Source: Sphingobium sp. KCTC 72723 (GTDB lineage: Bacteria; Pseudomonadota; Alphaproteobacteria; Sphingomonadales; Sphingomonadaceae). Taken from it: 64,000 nucleotides of DNA. Where the stretch lies: positions 2,865,501-2,929,500 of the forward strand of contig NZ_CP060388.1 of NCBI RefSeq assembly GCF_014280435.1. The letters are read 5' to 3'. Below the pieces are notes generated by a model. That model made no database searches and was not told the DNA's origin. It was given only the letters and a program-made list of their open reading frames with translations. Positions 45,123 to 52,356 of this stretch are shown one piece after another. The position numbers were made by a program, and so were the translations under genes. Position 1 is the first letter of the stretch. The number at the start of each line of letters is the position of its first letter.

Positions 45123-46502
45123 TCAGGTAGCGAAGCATAGTGCCTGTGCCATGCGTTTTAGGCGGGTTGTGGGAATATAGTGCGGTTCTGGGTGCGGCGG
45201 GGAGTGTTGATTAATGTCTCCGACCCAGAGTTGGAGGCGGACGGCTCCGATGGCGTCACTGAATGTCAGGCTGGTTTTTCGATACCACGCGGCGGAATAA
45301 GGGGTGCTTTTAGTGGTCAACAGATCGCAGGCCCATAGCGATATAAGGCTGTAGAGACCCAGCAGCGCCGGCGTGGTTCGCGCTATGGCTTTGTCGGTCC
45401 ACTGGCGCTGTGTCTCGACACCCAAGTGCGCGCGGGTTTCGGCAAAGGTGACCTCGATCTGCCATCGGCGGACGTAGAGGGCGATTATCTCGGCGGGCTC
45501 GAGGGTGATGTCGGTACTGAAGAAGGCCTGCGGGCCGCGCTTTCCTTCAGGATCGCGAACCAGGACCCATCGGACCGGCAAGACCGGAGTGCCGGGCCTG
45601 TACCATAAGGCGATGTCAGATGTGATCTCGAGCATCTTGCCGTTGAGATGGCCATACCAGGCAGAGACGAGAATGCTGGTCCAGCGTGTCGCCGGGTTGG
45701 CGAGCAGGGTCTTGAGTTTTGGTAATGCTCGCCCTTTCTGCGCCGGTCGCCCCATCGTGCGTGCCGTTCGCCCCGCAGGCTGCGCAAACAAGTTGGCGTC
45801 GAGCCGCAGTCGGCTGATGAGTGTGGCCCGGCGGACGATCGCATGTGCCAGTTCGTGGACAGCAAAGCTGCTGTCGCCAATGAAGATGATCCGCCGACCC
45901 GGCAGCCAGCGAGACAGCTGCAGCGCGCCCTGCCGGGCCCAGTCCGTCAGCAATTTATGACGACAGCCGCGTTGACGGTTCGATCGTTCCGAAGGAGCGA
46001 GCAACGTCAAGACTGGCAGTGCCTTGATCAGGCGGGTCCATGACACCGGGGTGAGCACCATGAAGCTGAGCCAGCGCAGTCCGCTGGCTTTGACGAAATG
46101 GCCGTGACTGGAGCGGACCGGGTCGCGGTAGATACCCCGTGCGGTGATCCGGCGCCCCCATCGCCGTTCAATGGTGTCGTCCATACCGATGACCACAGGA
46201 CCATCGGGCACGAGCCGTTCGACCACAATGCCCAGTAAACGCCTGGCAACGGCACGCGAACTCCAGCGGGCGCGGTTGAGGATCTGGTGATAGGTTGCAA
46301 AGTTGGCAGCATCGGCTCGGCCGGTCACACGCAGGCAAGACGTAACGGTCCGTTTGCCCGTGGCCAGCAGGCCGCCCATCACAAGAACAAGTACATGCTC
46401 CCAACTGGGAGCCGTAAAGCAGGGACGCCATGCCTGCAGCCATTGGCGCAGAATCTGGGGGACGGGATCGCCGATAACGGCCTTGTTCTGGTCCAGCATT
46501 CC
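45123..46502 (-). CDS. DDE transposase (IS701-like)
   Basis: I start at ATG 46502 (MLDQNKAVIGDPVPQIL), giving 459 residues, because the preceding 65 in-frame codons have no family character. Catalytic residues appear as Asp in VVIGMDDTIERRWG, Asp in IIFIGDSSFAVHE and Glu in YVRRWQIEVTFAETRAHLG (YREK-like context). The N-terminal PSWEHVLVLVMGGLLATGKR stretch matches IS701-type and related IS4-superfamily transposases. The frame is intact. The family name is given with moderate confidence; the DDE class is clear. Confidence 0.8.
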   Translation of the reverse strand, partial: GMLDQNKAVIGDPVPQILRQWLQAWRPCFTAPSWEHVLVLVMGGLLATGKRTVTSCLRVTGRADAANFATYHQILNRARWSSRAVARRLLGIVVERLVPDGPVVIGMDDTIERRWGRRITARGIYRDPVRSSHGHFVKASGLRWLSFMVLTPVSWTRLIKALPVLTLLAPSERSNRQRGCRHKLLTDWARQGALQLSRWLPGRRIIFIGDSSFAVHELAHAIVRRATLISRLRLDANLFAQPAGRTARTMGRPAQKGRALPKLKTLLANPATRWTSILVSAWYGHLNGKMLEITSDIALWYRPGTPVLPVRWVLVRDPEGKRGPQAFFSTDITLEPAEIIALYVRRWQIEVTFAETRAHLGVETQRQWTDKAIARTTPALLGLYSLISLWACDLLTTKSTPYSAAWYRKTSLTFSDAIGAVRLQLWVGDINQHSPPHPEPHYIPTTRLKRMAQALCFAT

Positions 46503-46604
46503 ATGCTTCGAATCCTGACTGAAGCACGTTGCAACGCTTAGGCTGTTGCCATGCGGCGAGGTGACTCGAATATGCTGTGACCCGACGGCAGCTATGGATG
46601 CACC

Positions 46605-46889
46605 ATGAAAGACGAGGAAATCATTCTGCGCATCGAGACGTTCGACGCGGCCAACGGCGGCGGCGTCGGATGGTATGAGGACAAGGGCGCTTACCATCTC
46701 TATCTGCTGGAAACCGAGGCACCGATCGCCCGCCTCAAGCCTGTCGGCACGCGCGACGAAATCAGGCTCGGCTACTGGTCACACCGGCGAAAATGGGAAG
46801 ATATCGACGATATGGGCGGATGCGTCTTGCCCCTCGATCAAGCCCTCGACCACATCGCTGAAAACAGCATCTTCTGGACCTGGACCTGA
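46605..46889 (+). CDS. Passenger protein of unknown function inside the IS
   Basis: A 94-residue acidic protein (IILRIETFDAANGGGVGWYE, AYHLYLLETEAPIARLKPVG, KWEDIDDMGGCVLPLDQALD). It is divergent from the transposase and ends 8 bp before the right inverted repeat. Composition and codon use look genuinely coding, with no signal peptide or membrane helix. I do not recognise the family. It could modulate transposition, act as an antitoxin-like or accessory factor, or be captured cargo. Confidence 0.6.
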   Translation: MKDEEIILRIETFDAANGGGVGWYEDKGAYHLYLLETEAPIARLKPVGTRDEIRLGYWSHRRKWEDIDDMGGCVLPLDQALDHIAENSIFWTWT

Positions 46890-46968
46890 CCAAAAACGTA
46901 CAAAGCCGAGCTTAGTGATCGGCGTCAACATTTTCTCGTTTCTACGCTCTTGACTGATTTTGGGAAGC

Positions 46969-46993
46969 CGCTCGCGTTCAGAAAACGCGAGCG
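46969..46993. terminator. Strong hairpin, possible terminator
   Basis: A perfect 10-bp stem CGCTCGCGTT/AACGCGAGCG with loop CAGAA, about 90 bp beyond the stop of the minus-strand porin-like gene. The T tract is poor on both strands. The rest of 46913-47085 shows nothing further. Confidence 0.45.
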
Positions 46994-47085
46994 ATTGTGG
47001 GAACCACTAAATTAACGGCAAAGCGTCGATTGCTCGCCGATCGCAACCTGTTGGTATCATCGGATGATGGAGCATCTGGTAATCC

Positions 47086-47829
47086 TCAGAACGAAACCTG
47101 TACGCGCCCTACGATTCTGTCTCCGGCGTTGCGTTGATCGGCAAACCGGCTGGCAGTGGCGGTGCGGGAGACTTCAGTCCCAATATAATCGACGCCGATC
47201 GTCAGACGGTCACGACGATGCTCGAGACCCAGCCGCCAGTTGGTGTAACTGCCGCCCGGACGAAGACGCTGCGCCCGACTGGGGTCGCGGACGCTGCCGG
47301 ACGAGTGGCCGACCTCGGCCAGCATCGTCAGCGGCGTACCAGGAATACCGGCATTGGCGTTCGCATAGGCATACACGTTGCTGCCACCGATCGCGCGCTG
47401 CGACGGCGCGCCGATCACGCCGACCGTGGCGTAAAGCGGACCATAGGCATAGCTTGCCGACACGCCGGCCTCGACATAGTCCATGCGGCCCCGCGCGCCC
47501 GCGAATGCGTGGCCGGTGGCGTCGGTACGGATACGCACCGCACCCAGATCCCAGTCGGTTCCCACCGAAAGGTCGACGACCGCATCGGCGCCACCGTGTC
47601 GCACGCTGTTTCGAAGCGTTACCACGCGCGCCGATGCATCAAGCCGGCCGCGCGAGACGCGAATATCGCCTGCCAGCGCGGCACGTCCTTCACTCCAACT
47701 CAGCCCGCGGCGTTCCTCCTCGCTCATTACCTCCAAGGTTACCGAACCGGCATCCTGTGCAAACGCGGGCGTGATCAGGCCGCAGCTCGCGGCACCGAGC
47801 ACTCCCGCCAATTGAACGCGGCGGATCAT
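47086..47829 (-). CDS. Exported beta-barrel protein (TorF/porin-like)
   Basis: The 247-residue product from ATG 47829 has a Sec signal (VLGAASCGLITPAFAQDAG). The mature part is made of alternating amphipathic strands (RVSRGRLDASARVVTLRNS, AGVSASYAYGPLYATVGVIG, YTNWRLGLEHRRDRLTIGVD) and ends in VQVSF, the C-terminal aromatic signature recognised by the outer-membrane assembly machinery. It resembles the TorF-type putative porins of sphingomonads. The start overlaps the stop of the upstream gene as ATGA, so the two are co-translated. Confidence 0.75.
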   Translation of the reverse strand: MIRRVQLAGVLGAASCGLITPAFAQDAGSVTLEVMSEEERRGLSWSEGRAALAGDIRVSRGRLDASARVVTLRNSVRHGGADAVVDLSVGTDWDLGAVRIRTDATGHAFAGARGRMDYVEAGVSASYAYGPLYATVGVIGAPSQRAIGGSNVYAYANANAGIPGTPLTMLAEVGHSSGSVRDPSRAQRLRPGGSYTNWRLGLEHRRDRLTIGVDYIGTEVSRTATASRFADQRNAGDRIVGRVQVSF

Positions 47830-48275
47830 CCAGCGCGCTGCGGACTGTGGATCTGGTCGAGCTCGACGCGCAGCATCTGCTCGTCTTCCTGCGCCAGCTT
47901 TACCAGATGCTGCTGCATGTCCGCGGACTTCGTCGCGACCTCCTTCCTGATCGCGCCATGGCTCGAAACGCACCAGCCGGGCCGGGTGCCCGAAATCACC
48001 GGTTCGCTATTCATGCTGCGCACCAGCCTGGTACCCGATGCCGCGACCGCGTGTCGCGCCACCGACATGCTCGCCGCCCAGTCGCAGCGTAGCGACGACG
48101 GTCTTCCGCCAGGTGCAACCGCGCCCACCTGCTTATGGGTGATGACCACGTCGCCGCGATATTTGACGGCGACCGGACCGCTGCGGTGATCCACCTGGTT
48201 CTGATGATCGACAGTTATGCCGACGGCCGCACCGGTAGCAGCAAGCACCAAGCCGGCAGTTAGAAAATAGGCCAT
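47826..48275 (-). CDS. Small exported protein of unknown function
   Basis: A 149-residue protein starting at ATG 48275, 7 bp after AAGGAGAG. It begins MAYFLTAGLVLAATGAAVGI, a signal peptide or N-terminal anchor. The remainder is hydrophilic, with Cys at about 64 and 102 that could pair in the periplasm and a Gln/Glu-rich helical end (MQQHLVKLAQEDEQMLRVEL). I do not recognise the family. It overlaps the porin-like gene by 4 bp and may help its folding or share its substrate. Confidence 0.65.
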   Translation of the reverse strand: MAYFLTAGLVLAATGAAVGITVDHQNQVDHRSGPVAVKYRGDVVITHKQVGAVAPGGRPSSLRCDWAASMSVARHAVAASGTRLVRSMNSEPVISGTRPGWCVSSHGAIRKEVATKSADMQQHLVKLAQEDEQMLRVELDQIHSPQRAG

Positions 48276-48367
48276 TTTCGCTCTCCTTTTGTCATCCCGA
48301 TCCATTCTGATCGGTGAAGCCAATCCTTACGGACGATGATTCTACAACGATGGTTCAGCGTGTCGGT

Positions 48368-48541
48368 TCAGCTGAACTGCGGCCGCAAGGCGCGTGCGTG
48401 CAGGCGGTCCTTTACGCCGAGACGCAACCGCTTCAAACGAAATAGCCGCAAGGTATCGGGCATGCGTCGCTTCATCTCGACGCGGATCTGCTCATCCAGC
48501 CGCGCATGCAACTGGGTCAACTTGTGAGAAAATATAGGCAA
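48368..48541 (-). CDS. DUF465/YdcH-family small protein
   Basis: A 57-codon frame on the minus strand beginning at TTG 48541, with GGAGAG just upstream. The sequence LHARLDEQIRVEMKRRMPDT and LRLFRLKRLRLGVKDRL matches the DUF465 pattern (paired short helices, xxLDxxIxxE then LKxxKLxLKDxI). DUF465 proteins are 55-80 residues and of unknown function. Start codon and length are inferred from the ribosome site and family length. Confidence 0.6.
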   Translation of the reverse strand: MPIFSHKLTQLHARLDEQIRVEMKRRMPDTLRLFRLKRLRLGVKDRLHARALRPQFS

Positions 48542-48744
48542 AGCCGCTCTCCAACCAACGATTAAACGATCGGATCAGCCGCGATGAAAGCAGGCAAACA
48601 GGCCAGGCCTAGACATCGAGATAACCCGATGCGGTCCGACATCACGTTCGTCCAGAGACGATCGCCAGAGGGGCCCGGCCCGCTCCCTCGAGCTAGGGTT
48701 TTCGCCGGTCAAGGTCAATAGGAGAGCGAATGGATTTGCACGAG

Positions 48745-48773
48745 TTGACATTAGGACACGGGTCCCCGATGTT
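48745..48773 (+). promoter_or_regulatory. Module 1 promoter
   Basis: TTGACA (48745-48750), exactly 17 bp, then GATGTT (48768-48773). The mini-ORF ATG begins 7 bp after the -10, at the expected transcription start, so its mRNA would have no 5' leader. Confidence 0.6.
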
Positions 48774-48779
48774 ACTGAC

Positions 48780-48845
48780 ATGTACGCTCCTACGACACAT
48801 AAGCGTTTCCGCGACCACGCCGGCCAACTCGCCGCACGCGCTTAG
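48780..48845 (+). CDS. 21-residue mini-ORF, module 1
   Basis: ATG to TAG encodes a 21-residue basic peptide with the pattern MYAP, Thr6, KRF at 8-10 and HAGQLAAR at 13-20. The other two modules encode the same length and core, and several codon differences between copies are synonymous (Arg CGT/CGC/CGG, Phe TTC/TTT, Gly GGC/GGG, Ala GCA/GCG). The stop lies in the first bases of the terminator stem. Function unknown: leader peptide or small functional peptide. Confidence 0.5.
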   Translation: MYAPTTHKRFRDHAGQLAARA

Positions 48846-48886
48846 CCCGAGCTCGCGGCCACTGCCGTTCGAGTTCGGGCTTTATT
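48844..48886 (+). terminator. Module 1 terminator
   Basis: Stem AGCCCGAGCTCG (48844-48855) pairs with CGAGTTCGGGCT (48870-48881) over 12 bp with one G-T wobble, followed by TTATT. It begins at the mini-ORF stop codon. Confidence 0.75.
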
Positions 48887-48934
48887 CGATCTGACCTTTG
48901 GGACGCGTTCTGCGCGCCCATGATCTCGAATAAG
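48882..48934 (+). other. Module 1 second hairpin over the tmA ribosome site
   Basis: TTATTCGATC pairs with the distal GATCTCGAATAA, enclosing an inner GC-rich stem (GGGACGCG with GCGCGCCC). The left arm is the U-rich tail of the terminator and the right arm ends next to GTGGAAA before the gene, so folding could affect termination or translation. Confidence 0.5.
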
Positions 48935-48947
48935 TGGAAACCGTGTA

Positions 48948-49232
48948 GTGGAAAACCAAGTCTCGAAATCCGATGACTTGTGTCAAGATGACCGTCAGCA
49001 TCAGGTTGCCAATCCAGCACCTCAGCCTTTCCTGCGGATGAGGCCACAAAACTTTTTCTCGAACGAATTTGATCTGGAAATTGTAGAAGACTATTCTAAG
49101 GCAGATACCGAGGATAGGCGAAATGAAGGTAAAGACTGGCTAAGCCGACTTATGGAGCTTAACCTTTTACTTTTAATCGTTCTGGTTGGCGTACCGGTGC
49201 TGGTATATTGCGTCTTATCCTCCGCACTTTAG
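48948..49232 (+). CDS. Small C-terminally anchored membrane protein (tmA)
   Basis: A 94-residue protein with a GTG start 7 bp after GGAAA. Residues 1-65 are polar (PQNFFSNEFDLEIVED in the middle) and residues 71-90 form one membrane helix (LNLLLLIVLVGVPVLVYCVL) ending SSAL. It has no signal peptide, so it resembles a tail-anchored protein with its acidic domain in the cytoplasm. A paralogue with the same FFSNxFxLEI block and identical helix pattern lies at 51187-54260, also behind a control module. I do not recognise the family. Confidence 0.7.
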   Translation: MENQVSKSDDLCQDDRQHQVANPAPQPFLRMRPQNFFSNEFDLEIVEDYSKADTEDRRNEGKDWLSRLMELNLLLLIVLVGVPVLVYCVLSSAL

Positions 49233-49264
49233 ACAGGACAAGATCCCGCTTTTGCGCCGCAACC

Positions 49265-49702
49265 GGGAGTGCGGATAAAACCGATCTTGATTTCCTGACC
49301 CATCAGATATGCCGCCACAGGCGCCTCGTCATACCCGCTCAGCGCAAGCCCACCCTCGGCAACCTGCGTGTTCCCAAAGCGGATCGACAGCGTATCGCGG
49401 TCGGCGGGTTCACCGGCCTTGCCGACCGCCATCACGACCCGGCCCCAGTTGGCGTCCTCGCCGGCAATGGGCGTCTTCACCAGCGGCGAGTTGACGATGC
49501 TCATCGCGATACGGTGTGCGCTGCGGTCGCTCTCCGCGCAAGTGACCTGAATCTCGATCAGCTTCTGTGCGCCCTCGCCATCGCGGACGACGAGCATCGC
49601 GAGCTGGTGGCAAAGGTCCTCTAACGCCGCGCGAAATGCAGACGTCTGACTCGTATCACTGAAGGCTCGGGCCATACCGTTTTCCGACACCCTGCAGATC
49701 AC
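49265..49702 (-). pseudogene. argJ: argJ internal fragment (glutamate N-acetyltransferase beta part)
   Basis: Minus-strand sequence FRAALEDLCHQLAMLVVRDG, EGAQKLIEIQVTCAESDRSA, IANSPLVKT-like IVNSPLVKTPIAGEDANWGR and VVMAVGKAGEPADRDTLSIR is unmistakably ArgJ, the ornithine acetyltransferase of arginine synthesis. Only about 135 codons are left: the alpha subunit, the self-cleavage Thr region and the extreme C-terminus are absent. The right edge lies at GTTTTCCGACACC (49679), a sequence repeated at two other junctions in the window. It cannot be functional. Confidence 0.8.
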
Positions 49703-49748
49703 CGGTGTTCTTGCTTTACCCCGAGGTCCCTGCCGCTGCTCAGTAGCA

Positions 49749-49776
49749 CTGTCGGAAAGGTTGTGTTTTCCGACAG
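49749..49776. repeat. Inverted repeat CTGTCGGAAA/TTTCCGACAG
   Basis: A perfect 10-bp dyad with an 8-bp spacer. The core GTTTTCCGACA recurs at 49679 and 56816 beside truncated genes. Otherwise 49703-49961 holds no recognisable gene. Confidence 0.5.
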
Positions 49777-49961
49777 GGTTCGGCTCTTAAAAGCTGCCGG
49801 GCCGCTTCCTCCCAAATTCACGAGAAAAGTCGGCCACTTTTTGAAAGCGGACGTTTCGAACCGTGGTTCTGACACTTCCTGCCTCGCAAAATGTGTGGGG
49901 CCTGCGGCAGCTTCACAGCCGACCGGTTGTGACACCGTACGCTCGATAGAAGTGCCAAGGG

Positions 49962-49990
49962 TTGACGTAACCTGTTGCAGGCATCATCTT
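49962..49990 (+). promoter_or_regulatory. Module 2 promoter
   Basis: TTGACG, 17 bp, CATCTT, with the mini-ORF ATG 7 bp after the -10. The spacing is identical to modules 1 and 3. Confidence 0.5.
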
Positions 49991-49996
49991 CGATTG

Positions 49997-50062
49997 ATGT
50001 ACGCTCCCGCGACATACAGGCGCTTTCGCCACCACGCCGGGCAACTCGCCGCGCGCCTGTAG
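49997..50062 (+). CDS. 21-residue mini-ORF, module 2
   Basis: Same length and pattern as module 1 (MYAPATYRRF then HAGQLAAR). An upstream TGA overlaps its ATG, so the frame cannot extend further back. Its TAG again opens the terminator stem. Confidence 0.5.
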   Translation: MYAPATYRRFRHHAGQLAARL

Positions 50063-50102
50063 CCCGGGCTTTGAACGGCGTTGCCGCCTGAGTTCGGGCC
50101 TT
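50061..50102 (+). terminator. Module 2 terminator (weaker)
   Basis: GCCCG at 50062 pairs with CGGGC at 50095, and a small inner GGCG/CGCC stem exists. The stem is shorter than in the sister modules. CTTATT follows. Confidence 0.5.
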
Positions 50103-50153
50103 ATTCGATCTGATCCTTATGGTCGCGCCGTGCGCGCCGGTCTTGAATGGCGG
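50101..50153 (+). other. Module 2 second hairpin before rnk
   Basis: TTATTCGATC and the distal GGTCTTGAAT pair imperfectly around a GGTCGCGC/GCGCGCC inner stem. This is the same architecture as modules 1 and 3, ending at GGCGGAAAG, the rnk ribosome site. Confidence 0.4.
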
Positions 50154-50165
50154 AAAGCTGCTGCA

Positions 50166-50582
50166 ATGGAACAATACACTCTCCCGGCGAATAGTCGTCC
50201 GACTATCCATCTTACCGCTGGCGAATGCGACGCGCTCTCGGAACTGGCGCTTAGCGCCGAACACAGGGACCCACATTCCTCGGCGATGCTTCTGGCCGAG
50301 CTTTATCGCGCCGAGTTGTGCGAGCCGGGCGAACTGCCGGAGCAAACGGTGGCGATGAACTCGCGGATCGACTTCATCTATGAAGGCACTGGCGCGCGCC
50401 GCACCGTGCAACTCGTCTATCCGCGCGATGCGGACATAGCTGCAGGACGCGTTTCGATACTGACTCCGATTGGTGCCGGCCTGATCGGCATGACAGCCGG
50501 GTCTTCGATCCGCTGGCCGGATCGCGATGGCCATGACCGGCTGTTGCGCATCGTGAGCGTGACGCCGCCCGGAGAGGGTTGA
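50166..50582 (+). CDS. rnk: Rnk-type nucleoside diphosphate kinase regulator / GreA-GreB C-terminal fold
   Basis: The 138-residue product from ATG 50166 matches Rnk in length. An N-terminal helical part (TIHLTAGECDALSELALSAE, LLAELYRAEL) precedes the FKBP-like GreA/GreB C-terminal domain: RIDFIYEGTGARRTVQLVYP, DADIAAGRVSILTPIGAGLI, GMTAGSSIRWP. Rnk binds RNA polymerase without the Gre cleavage coiled-coil and was first described as affecting NDP kinase levels. Its leader carries the second copy of the promoter/mini-ORF/terminator module. Confidence 0.88.
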   Translation: MEQYTLPANSRPTIHLTAGECDALSELALSAEHRDPHSSAMLLAELYRAELCEPGELPEQTVAMNSRIDFIYEGTGARRTVQLVYPRDADIAAGRVSILTPIGAGLIGMTAGSSIRWPDRDGHDRLLRIVSVTPPGEG

Positions 50583-50586
50583 GGCC

Positions 50587-50883
50587 ATGATCGAGGAACT
50601 GGCCCGTCACCGCTGCACCGGGGATGACGGCACGCCTTTGTTCGTGGTTGAGCACCGCCACCTCTTCACTTCGCAAGGGGGAGTAGGAGCGCGACAACAT
50701 CGCGGCTCGGCCTGGACAACTCTGCTCAACGGCGAGCCTGTGCGCTACATCGACAACCGGACCTTTGAAGTGATCGCGACGGGTGAGCTGCTTGCCCACG
50801 ATCCGCAGCGTTGCGACTGTGCGCCCGCAGTCAGGATCGCGACACGGGATGGTAGCAAGGAAAATATGGCGGGGCAGACATAG
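50587..50883 (+). CDS. Hypothetical protein
   Basis: A 98-residue frame 4 bp after rnk with GGTTGAGG as ribosome site. It reads HRCTGDDGTPLFVVEHRHLF, VRYIDNRTFEVIATGELLAH. The DRC/C-terminal CDCAP could bind metal. No family recognised. The position suggests co-expression with rnk. A following 65-codon frame from 50886 contains module 3's promoter and mini-ORF and is probably not a separate gene. Confidence 0.55.
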   Translation: MIEELARHRCTGDDGTPLFVVEHRHLFTSQGGVGARQHRGSAWTTLLNGEPVRYIDNRTFEVIATGELLAHDPQRCDCAPAVRIATRDGSKENMAGQT

Positions 50884-50982
50884 CCATGTCCGTCTGGATT
50901 ACCCGATCAGCCCCCGATAACCTGCGCACGGCGCGCGAACTGCGCGCGTTGGGACAAATAATCGATCGGCTGCCGCGTCGAT

Positions 50983-51011
50983 TTGACATTAAGGAGGTGT
51001 ACCGCGATGTT
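50983..51011 (+). promoter_or_regulatory. Module 3 promoter
   Basis: TTGACA, 17 bp, GATGTT, and ATG 7 bp after the -10, identical in boxes and spacing to module 1. An AAGGAGG also lies between the boxes but is too far from this ATG to serve it. Confidence 0.55.
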
Positions 51012-51017
51012 CGCTGG

Positions 51018-51083
51018 ATGCCTCTGCTTGAGACATATAAGCGGTTCATTGATCACGCCGGCCAACTCGCCGCACGCCGCTAG
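51018..51083 (+). CDS. 21-residue mini-ORF, module 3
   Basis: MPLLETYKRF then HAGQLAAR at the same positions as in the other copies, again 21 residues ending in TAG at the terminator. The first five residues differ, so the conserved part is Thr6 to Arg20. Confidence 0.5.
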   Translation: MPLLETYKRFIDHAGQLAARR

Positions 51084-51125
51084 CCCGAGCTCGCGGACAT
51101 TTGCCGCTTGAGTTCGGGCTCTATT
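51082..51125 (+). terminator. Module 3 terminator
   Basis: AGCCCGAGCTC (51082-51092) pairs with GAGTTCGGGCT (51110-51120) with one G-T pair, then CTATT. Confidence 0.7.
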
Positions 51126-51174
51126 CGATTTTGATCCCGCGGATGCGCGAAGCGCGTCCGCGATCTCGAATAAG
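51122..51174 (+). other. Module 3 second hairpin before tmB
   Basis: TATTCGA (51122) pairs with TCGAATA (51166) around a very stable inner stem GGATGCGC-GAA-GCGCGTCC. The bases differ from modules 1 and 2 but pairing is kept. It ends at AAGCGGGAA, the tmB ribosome site. Confidence 0.55.
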
Positions 51175-51546
51175 CGGGAATCGCACATGTCAGAATTTAC
51201 TGAAAAGCCGCACCATCGCCTATCGCACCATATCGATGGGATTCGCATCGTAGAGAATCGCCAGCGGTTACGCTCAAGACCCAAGCATGTAGCGCGACGA
51301 TTACGGTGTCCGGTCGGCGTCAATTTTGATGGCCGATAGGTGGCCGCGCCGGTTGGTGAATTCTGGCTACCATTTGCTGTTGCGAGGAGCAACCGTCGAG
51401 CGACAATTACGACGCTGGGTAATTGTCGCTGGCGCTGGCCGGAAGCGAGGGTTTGAAGCGCATGGGATGGTTGGCATGTAATTGCCGCTGGCGACAATTA
51501 CCCGTTGCCTCAGCAAGGGTGCTCCCGAGCGCGAAGCCAGCGACAA

Positions 51547-52356
51547 TTATGATGGCCGGTCCGGGGCGCCATTGGGCGGGTCGTAATCGCCGGCGTTGAT
51601 GCGGGCGACGGCGGAACGCTTGCGGTAGCTTTCGCCGTTCATCTCGATGATGGTCGAGTGGTGCACGAGGCGGTCGATCGCGGCGACAGTCATGGCGGGA
51701 TCAGGGAAGACGTTGTCCCATGCCGAAAATGGCTGGTTGGCGGTAATGGCGAGCGAGTGGCGTTCGTAGCGGTGGGCGATGAGCTCGAACAAGGCGCTGG
51801 TCTCGACCTGGTCCTTGCGGACGTAGGACAGATCGTCGAGCACGATGAGATCGAACTTGTCGAGCTTGTCGAGCATGGCGGGCAGGCTGAGGTCGCGGCG
51901 CGCGGACTGGAGCTTCTGGACCATGTCGGTGGTGGAGCAGAACAGGACGCGCCGCCCCGTGTCGATGAGGGCATGGCCAATGGCGGCAACTGCGTGCGTC
52001 TTGCCGGTCCCACTCTGGCCGAACAGCAGCAGGTTGCCGCCGTTCTCGATCCAGTCGTCACCGGCGGCGAGGGACAAGAGGTGCGGTTTGCGGATGCCGG
52101 GGGCGGCGTCGAAATCGAAGGTGGCGAAGGTCTTGCCTGCGGGCAAGCCGGACTGGTCGCGATGGCGCTGGATGCGCCGGGAGGAGCGATCAGCCATCTC
52201 GATCTCGAGAAGCGAGGCCAGCAGGTTGGCGGCCGGCCAGCCATCGCGATCGGCGGTGTCGGTGAGGCGCTTCCAGTTGCGGTTGATGCTCGGCAGGCGC
52301 AAGGCCTTCAGCAGGGTAGGCAGTACGGCGGCGGCCTGATCCTTGGTGCGGGTCAT
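51547..52356 (-). CDS. istB: IS21 helper ATPase IstB
   Basis: A 269-residue IstB. Walker A lies in LLLFGQSGTGKTHAVAAI (about 105-122), Walker B in FDLIVLDDLSYVRKDQ, and the C-terminal region SLAITANQPFSAWDNVFPD is typical. Its ATG overlaps the istA stop (TGATG), so both are co-translated. It differs substantially from the IstB at 13 kb. Confidence 0.94.
   Translation of the reverse strand: MTRTKDQAAAVLPTLLKALRLPSINRNWKRLTDTADRDGWPAANLLASLLEIEMADRSSRRIQRHRDQSGLPAGKTFATFDFDAAPGIRKPHLLSLAAGDDWIENGGNLLLFGQSGTGKTHAVAAIGHALIDTGRRVLFCSTTDMVQKLQSARRDLSLPAMLDKLDKFDLIVLDDLSYVRKDQVETSALFELIAHRYERHSLAITANQPFSAWDNVFPDPAMTVAAIDRLVHHSTIIEMNGESYRKRSAVARINAGDYDPPNGAPDRPS

Larger units (their letters stand above)
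45107..46912 (-). mobile_element. IS element with passenger ORF, 1.8 kb (IS701-like/IS4 superfamily)
   Basis: Inverted ends GCTCGACTTTGTACG (45107-45121) and CGTACAAAGCCGAGC (46898-46912) differ at one position and are each flanked by TTA. Between them lie a DDE transposase on the minus strand and a divergent 94-codon gene. This places the small gene inside the element. The left flanking TTA was reused as target by the neighbouring IS5-family element. Confidence 0.75.

Noticed and set aside
50886..51083. 65-codon ORF as an independent gene
   Set aside because: Its last 21 codons are the module 3 mini-ORF and its upstream part contains that module's -35 and -10 boxes; the other two modules have no such upstream extension.
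51388..51560. Clustered GCGACAATTA repeats considered as iterons or a CRISPR remnant
   Set aside because: They match the terminal repeats of the second IS21 element and occur at both of its ends; spacing is irregular, with no spacers.
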